From assembly GCF_002127325.2 (NCBI RefSeq), contig NC_035433.2:17271421-17335420 (forward strand): 64,000 bases of DNA, given 5' to 3'. Shown one piece after another: positions 59,922-64,000 of this stretch (position 1 is the stretch's first letter; each line of letters opens with the position of its first letter). The position numbers and the translations under genes are program-made. The stretch is from Helianthus annuus. Taxonomy: Eukaryota > Streptophyta > Magnoliopsida > Asterales > Asteraceae. The notes under the pieces are model-generated. The model searched no databases. It was given only the letters and a program-made list of their open reading frames with translations, and was not told the origin of the DNA.

Positions 59922-62900
59922 ATGCCTCCTCGACGCGACAACCAGATAGCTACTGCCGAGTTGGCAGAGATTATTGCGCAGCAGATGGCTGCTCAATTTC
60001 CGAATCTCTTTGCTCAATGGAACCAGGCCAACAACAACAATGGTACATGCAAATACAAGGATTTTAACCAGGCTAAGCCACTCAAGTTTAGTGGTTCTGA
60101 AGGAGCAACTGGGCTTCTTCAGTGGTTCGAGAGCATCGAGAACACTTTTCGCCATGTGCAGTGTCCGGATAATCGCAAAGTCGAGTTTTCTTCAAGCGTG
60201 TTTCAGAAGAGGGCTCTAACATGGTGGAATGGGGTTATGAGAGATCAAGGTGCAGAAGTTGCTTTAGCTCAGACATGGGCTCAACTGAGAGCTCTTATGA
60301 TGAGGGAGTTTTGTCCTCGTCATGAGCAACGAGCATTGGAGAAGGAATTTGATGTGTTGAAGCAAGATAGTGGCGAGCACAGGGCTTATACAGATAGGTT
60401 TGAGGAGCTGAGTCTTCTTTGCCCGAATATGGTTACCCCACTCGATAAGGCCATCGAAAGATACATCGACGGCCTACCTGACTCAGTACAAGACATCCTT
60501 ACTGGTAGCAACCCTACCACACTTCGTCAGGCGATCGAGTTATCAGCGACGTTGACTGAGTCGCAGATCCGAAAGAATAAACTACACAGGAAGGGTGACA
60601 AAGGCAAGAAGCAGTCGGCAGACAAGGAGGATAGCAAGAAAGGTCAAAACAAGAAAGGAAAGGACTCTGGTTCCTCAAGGGGGTCAAGGAAGCGTAAGGC
60701 TTCCCAAAATTTTGCTGTCACTGCCCAAGCAAACCAGGCAGCTCCCAACCAGCCTCCAGCAAAGAAACCCTATTCAGGAAGTGCACCTTTGTGCAATCAA
60801 TGCAACAGTCACCATCAGCCGCAATATCAGTGCCGTTTCTGTACTAACTGTGGGAAGTCGGGTCATCTTGCCGATGTTTGTCGGTTTGCTCAGAACCGCG
60901 CAGTCTAGAACCCTGCTCAACAGGTTGCTCAACAACAGGGTCAGGCTGCACGACCAAACTACCCACCAGGTGCATGTTATAATTGTGGGGATCTGACCCA
61001 CTACAGAAATCGGTGTCCAAGACTAGTCAACCAGAACCAGAATGCAAACCAGAATCCGGCACCGGCTCGAGGTCGAGTCTTTAACATGAATGCACAAGAA
61101 GCACAAGCAGACAACGAGGTGGTGAACGGTACGTTCTTTATTAATAATCAGCCAGCATCTGTTCTTTTTGATTCGGGTGCCGACAAGAGCTTTGTGTCAT
61201 TGTCTTTTGAGACAATGCTTCGCGTGTCTAGAACGAAACTAGGTAAACCTTTGACAGTAGAGGTTGCCAGTGGTGAACCCATTGTTCTTAATTATGTTCT
61301 ACGCAACTGCCAGTTAAACCTTAACGACCACATTTTTCCTATTGACCTCACGCCAATGCAACTTGGAAGCCTCGACGTTATTGTGGGAATGGATTGGTTA
61401 TCCAAGCATCGCGCAGAGATAGTTTGTTCTGAGAAGATTGTTCGTGTACCGCTATCGACAGGTGAGATCCTACAGGTTCATGGTGAGAAGCCTGCCGGTG
61501 GTCTCAAACTCATGTCTTGTTTTAAAGCACGGAAGTATCTGCGAAAGCACTATGTGGCTTTCTTAGCACATGTTACAGCAGATAAAGGCAAGGGTAAGTC
61601 TATTTCAGATATTCCTGTCGTTCGGGATTATTCCGAAGTGTTCCCTGAAGACTTACCTGGTCTACCTCCAGCACGCCAAGTCGAGTTTCGTATTGATCTC
61701 GTACCTGGTGCAAATCCCATTGCAAGAGCTCCATACCGTCTTGCACCATCAGAGATGCAAGAATTATCTAAACAGCTTCAGGAGCTCTCCGACAAAGGTT
61801 TCATCCGTCCTAGCTTTTCACCCTGGGGTGCTCCCGTTCTCTTTGTAAAGAAGAAGGATGGATCTTTTAGGATGTGTATCGATTATCGTGAGCTTAACAA
61901 GCTTACCATCAAAAATCGATATCCCCTACCTCGCATTGATGACCTCTTTGACCAGTTGCAAGGCGCTTCTTACTTTTCAAAGATTGATCTACGATCTGGG
62001 TATCATCAGCTTTGTGTACATGAAGAAGACATTCCCAAGACAGCGTTCCGTACTCGTTATGGACATTATGAGTTCACAGTCATGCCATTTGGTTTGACTA
62101 ATGCTCCTGCTGTTTTCATGGACTTAATGAATAGGGTCTGCAAGCCGTATTTAGATAAGTTCATCATCGTTTTCATTGACGACATTTTGATATATTCTAA
62201 GACGCGAGCTGATCATGAGCAACATCTTCGTCTTACATTGGAACTCCTAAAGAAAGAACAACTTTTCGCCAAATTCTCCAAGTGTGAATTCTGGCTTAAA
62301 GAGGTTCAATTCTTAGGACATATTGTCAACGAACAAGGTATTCATGTAGATCCCTCCAAGATCAGTGCGATTAAGGATTGGGATACACCTACTACCCCTA
62401 CTGAAGTTCGTTCTTTTCTTGGTCTAGCGGGTTATTACCGCCGCTTCATAGAAAATTTCTCGAAGATTGCAGTTCCTCTAACTGCTCTAACTCAGAAGAA
62501 CAAGCCATTTGATTGGGGAGTCAAACAAGAGGAAGCGTTTCAGACTTTGAAACAAAAGCTTTGCGACGCGCCTGTCCTAACATTACCTGAGGGCAACGAT
62601 GATTTCGTCGTTTATTGCGACGCATCTAAATTAGGACTTGGCTGCGTCCTGATGCAAAGAAATAAAGTCATAGCATACGCATCAAGGCAGTTGAAGATAC
62701 ATGAGAAGAACTACACCACTCATGATCTTGAGTTGGGTGCAGTTGTCTTCGCTCTCAAAATTTGGAGACACTATTTGTACGGTACAAAGTGTGTGGTTTT
62801 CACTGACCACAAAAGTCTTCAACATATCTTCAATCAAAAAGAGCTCAACATGAGACAACGACGTTGGGTTGAACTTCTAAACGACTACGACTGCGAGATT

Positions 62901-64000
62901 CGCTACCATCCTGGTAAGGCGAATGTCGTAGCCGATGCATTGAGTCGCAAGGAACGTATTAAGCTTCATTGTGTACGTGTCCAATCTGTTGTTCAAACCG
63001 ATATCCAAGCCCGTATTTCTCAGGCTCAACAAGCCTGTGTTTCACAAGGTTTAATGGATAAGGAATTTCCTTATCACATAACACCTGCTCTTGAACTGAA
63101 AGACAATGGATCGTACTATTTCATGGACCGTTTGTGGGTCCCAAGCCAAGATGATCTTCGTACCTTGCTTATGGATGAAGCCCATAAGTCTCGTTATTCC
63201 ATTCATCCTGGCTCAGATAAGATGTATAAGGATCTTCGTATTCAGTATTGGTGGCCTGGTATGAAGAAAGACATTGCCTTATACGTATCTAAATGCCTTA
63301 CTTGTCTTAAGGTTAAGGCAGAACATCAGCGTCCTTCTGGTTTATTGGAACAACCGGAGATCCCAGTTTGGAAATGGGAAAACATTACTATGGATCTCAT
63401 TACTAAACTCCCGCGCACAAAGAAAGGTCACGATGCCATCTGGGTAGTCGTTGATCGTCTTACCAAGTCAGCACATTTCTTGCCAATCCGTGAGGATTAT
63501 TCAGCTGACAGACTTGCTCAAATCTACGTAGATGAAATTGTAGCTAGACATGGTGTTCCTTTGAGCATCATTTCTGACAGAGATGCTCGTTTCACTTCTC
63601 ATTTTTGGAGAACCATGCAATCTGCTATGGGGTCTCAACTCAATTTAAGCACAGCTTATCATCCGCAAACAGATGGTCAATCTGAAAGAACAATCCAGAC
63701 ACTGGAGGATATGCTTAGAGCTTGTGTGATAGACTTTGGTGGTAGTTGGGATTCACATCTTCCATTGATTGAATTCTCCTACAACAACAGTTATCACTCC
63801 AGCATCAACATGGCTCCTTTCGAGGCTCTCTATGGTCGAAAATGTCGTTCACCAGTCTGCTGGAATGAGATTGGCGAGGCTCAACTTACTGGACCTGCCC
63901 TCATTTTGGAGACAACAGAAAAGGTAAAGAAAGTTCGTGATAACCTTCAGACAGCTAGAAGCCGTCAGAAGAATTACGCGGACCAAAAACGCAAACCCTT
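59922..64000 (+). CDS. Gag-pol polyprotein of element E (one in-frame TAG; 3' end beyond window)
   Basis: The ATG at 59922 ([16 protein letters not shown]) matches the gag starts of A, B and D. Capsid-like part: [30 protein letters not shown] basic linker leads to knuckle [17 protein letters not shown] at 60906-60908 is codon 329, where A and B read a CAG-like Gln. A second knuckle [14 protein letters not shown] follows. Protease DSG is near residue 417, RT box FIDD near 751 (62172-62183), RNase [14 protein letters not shown] near 900, the integrase zinc finger ([13 protein letters not shown]...[11 protein letters not shown]) and the D,D35E core ([24 protein letters not shown]) after that. 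The frame stays open to the last base, so the chromodomain-like tail should follow outside. Without the TAG this would be a full single-frame polyprotein, usual for chromoviruses. Confidence 0.9.

Larger units (their letters stand above)
55905..64000 (+). mobile_element. Element E: near-intact Gypsy (Tekay-like) retrotransposon, 3' end outside window
   Basis: 5' LTR 55905-59314 (TGTAACATTTGTGCC...GGGGTGTGACA), primer site 59322-59333, leader, then gag-pol open to the window edge apart from one TAG. It is inserted into LTR F, with AAACC at 55900-55904 the predicted left target duplication. The intact frame marks it as the youngest element here. Confidence 0.92.

Overview
The window is a block of nested plant retrotransposons, and I see no convincing host gene. 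The sequence is AT-rich. Every long reading frame belongs to a Ty3/gypsy, Ty1/copia or LINE protein, and every LTR element with a visible primer site uses the plant initiator-Met tRNA primer site (TGGTATCAGAGC). The Gypsy copies look like Tekay/Del-type chromoviruses: LTRs of about 3.1-3.7 kb, gag with two CCHC knuckles, DSG protease, FIDD reverse transcriptase, D35E integrase and a C-terminal chromodomain-like tail. From memory of similar elements I infer a large eudicot genome, probably Asteraceae, in heterochromatin; this is inference.

Layout. (Z) 1-3121, plus strand: last bases and 3' LTR of a Gypsy element inserted into the LTR of element A. (A and B) 3122-30603, minus strand: two decayed Gypsy copies in the order LTR-A-LTR-B-LTR, sharing the middle LTR and at least three internal stop codons. 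That middle LTR is split by (I) 10603-18211, a complete 7.6-kb Copia-like element (804/805-bp LTRs, 5-bp duplication CTTAC) that has no gag or pol and carries one long broken frame resembling the extra 3' (env-like) ORF of SIRE/Maximus elements. B is split inside reverse transcriptase by (C1) 22169-25510, a solo LTR with duplication ACAGT.

(G) 30604-33666, minus strand: a small non-autonomous LTR element with a LINE 3' fragment inside. 33667-34590 is an unclassified repeat. (D) about 34590-52592, plus strand: a Gypsy element reduced to a decayed gag. Its 5' LTR is split by (C2) 35075-46110, a solo LTR with duplication CAAAT, which is itself split by (H) 38542-46001, a gag-only Copia element with duplication GAATT. 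D also holds (J) 51011-51390, a Copia solo LTR with duplication TTTAA. D's 3' LTR is cut by (F) 52593-55904, a Gypsy LTR, which is cut by (E) 55905 to beyond 64000. E is the youngest-looking copy: its gag-pol frame is open apart from one TAG, to the window edge.

The most interesting signal is in the LTRs, not the proteins. In all the Tekay-like LTR subfamilies about 450 bp holds a run of nine short inverted repeats, and most of them keep pairing through compensatory changes between subfamilies. A further inverted repeat of about 120 bp cradles the TATA box in a conserved apical loop and also covaries. A conserved 130-nt leader block lies between primer site and gag in four copies. Together these suggest a structured, constrained non-coding architecture that I do not recognise from any described family.
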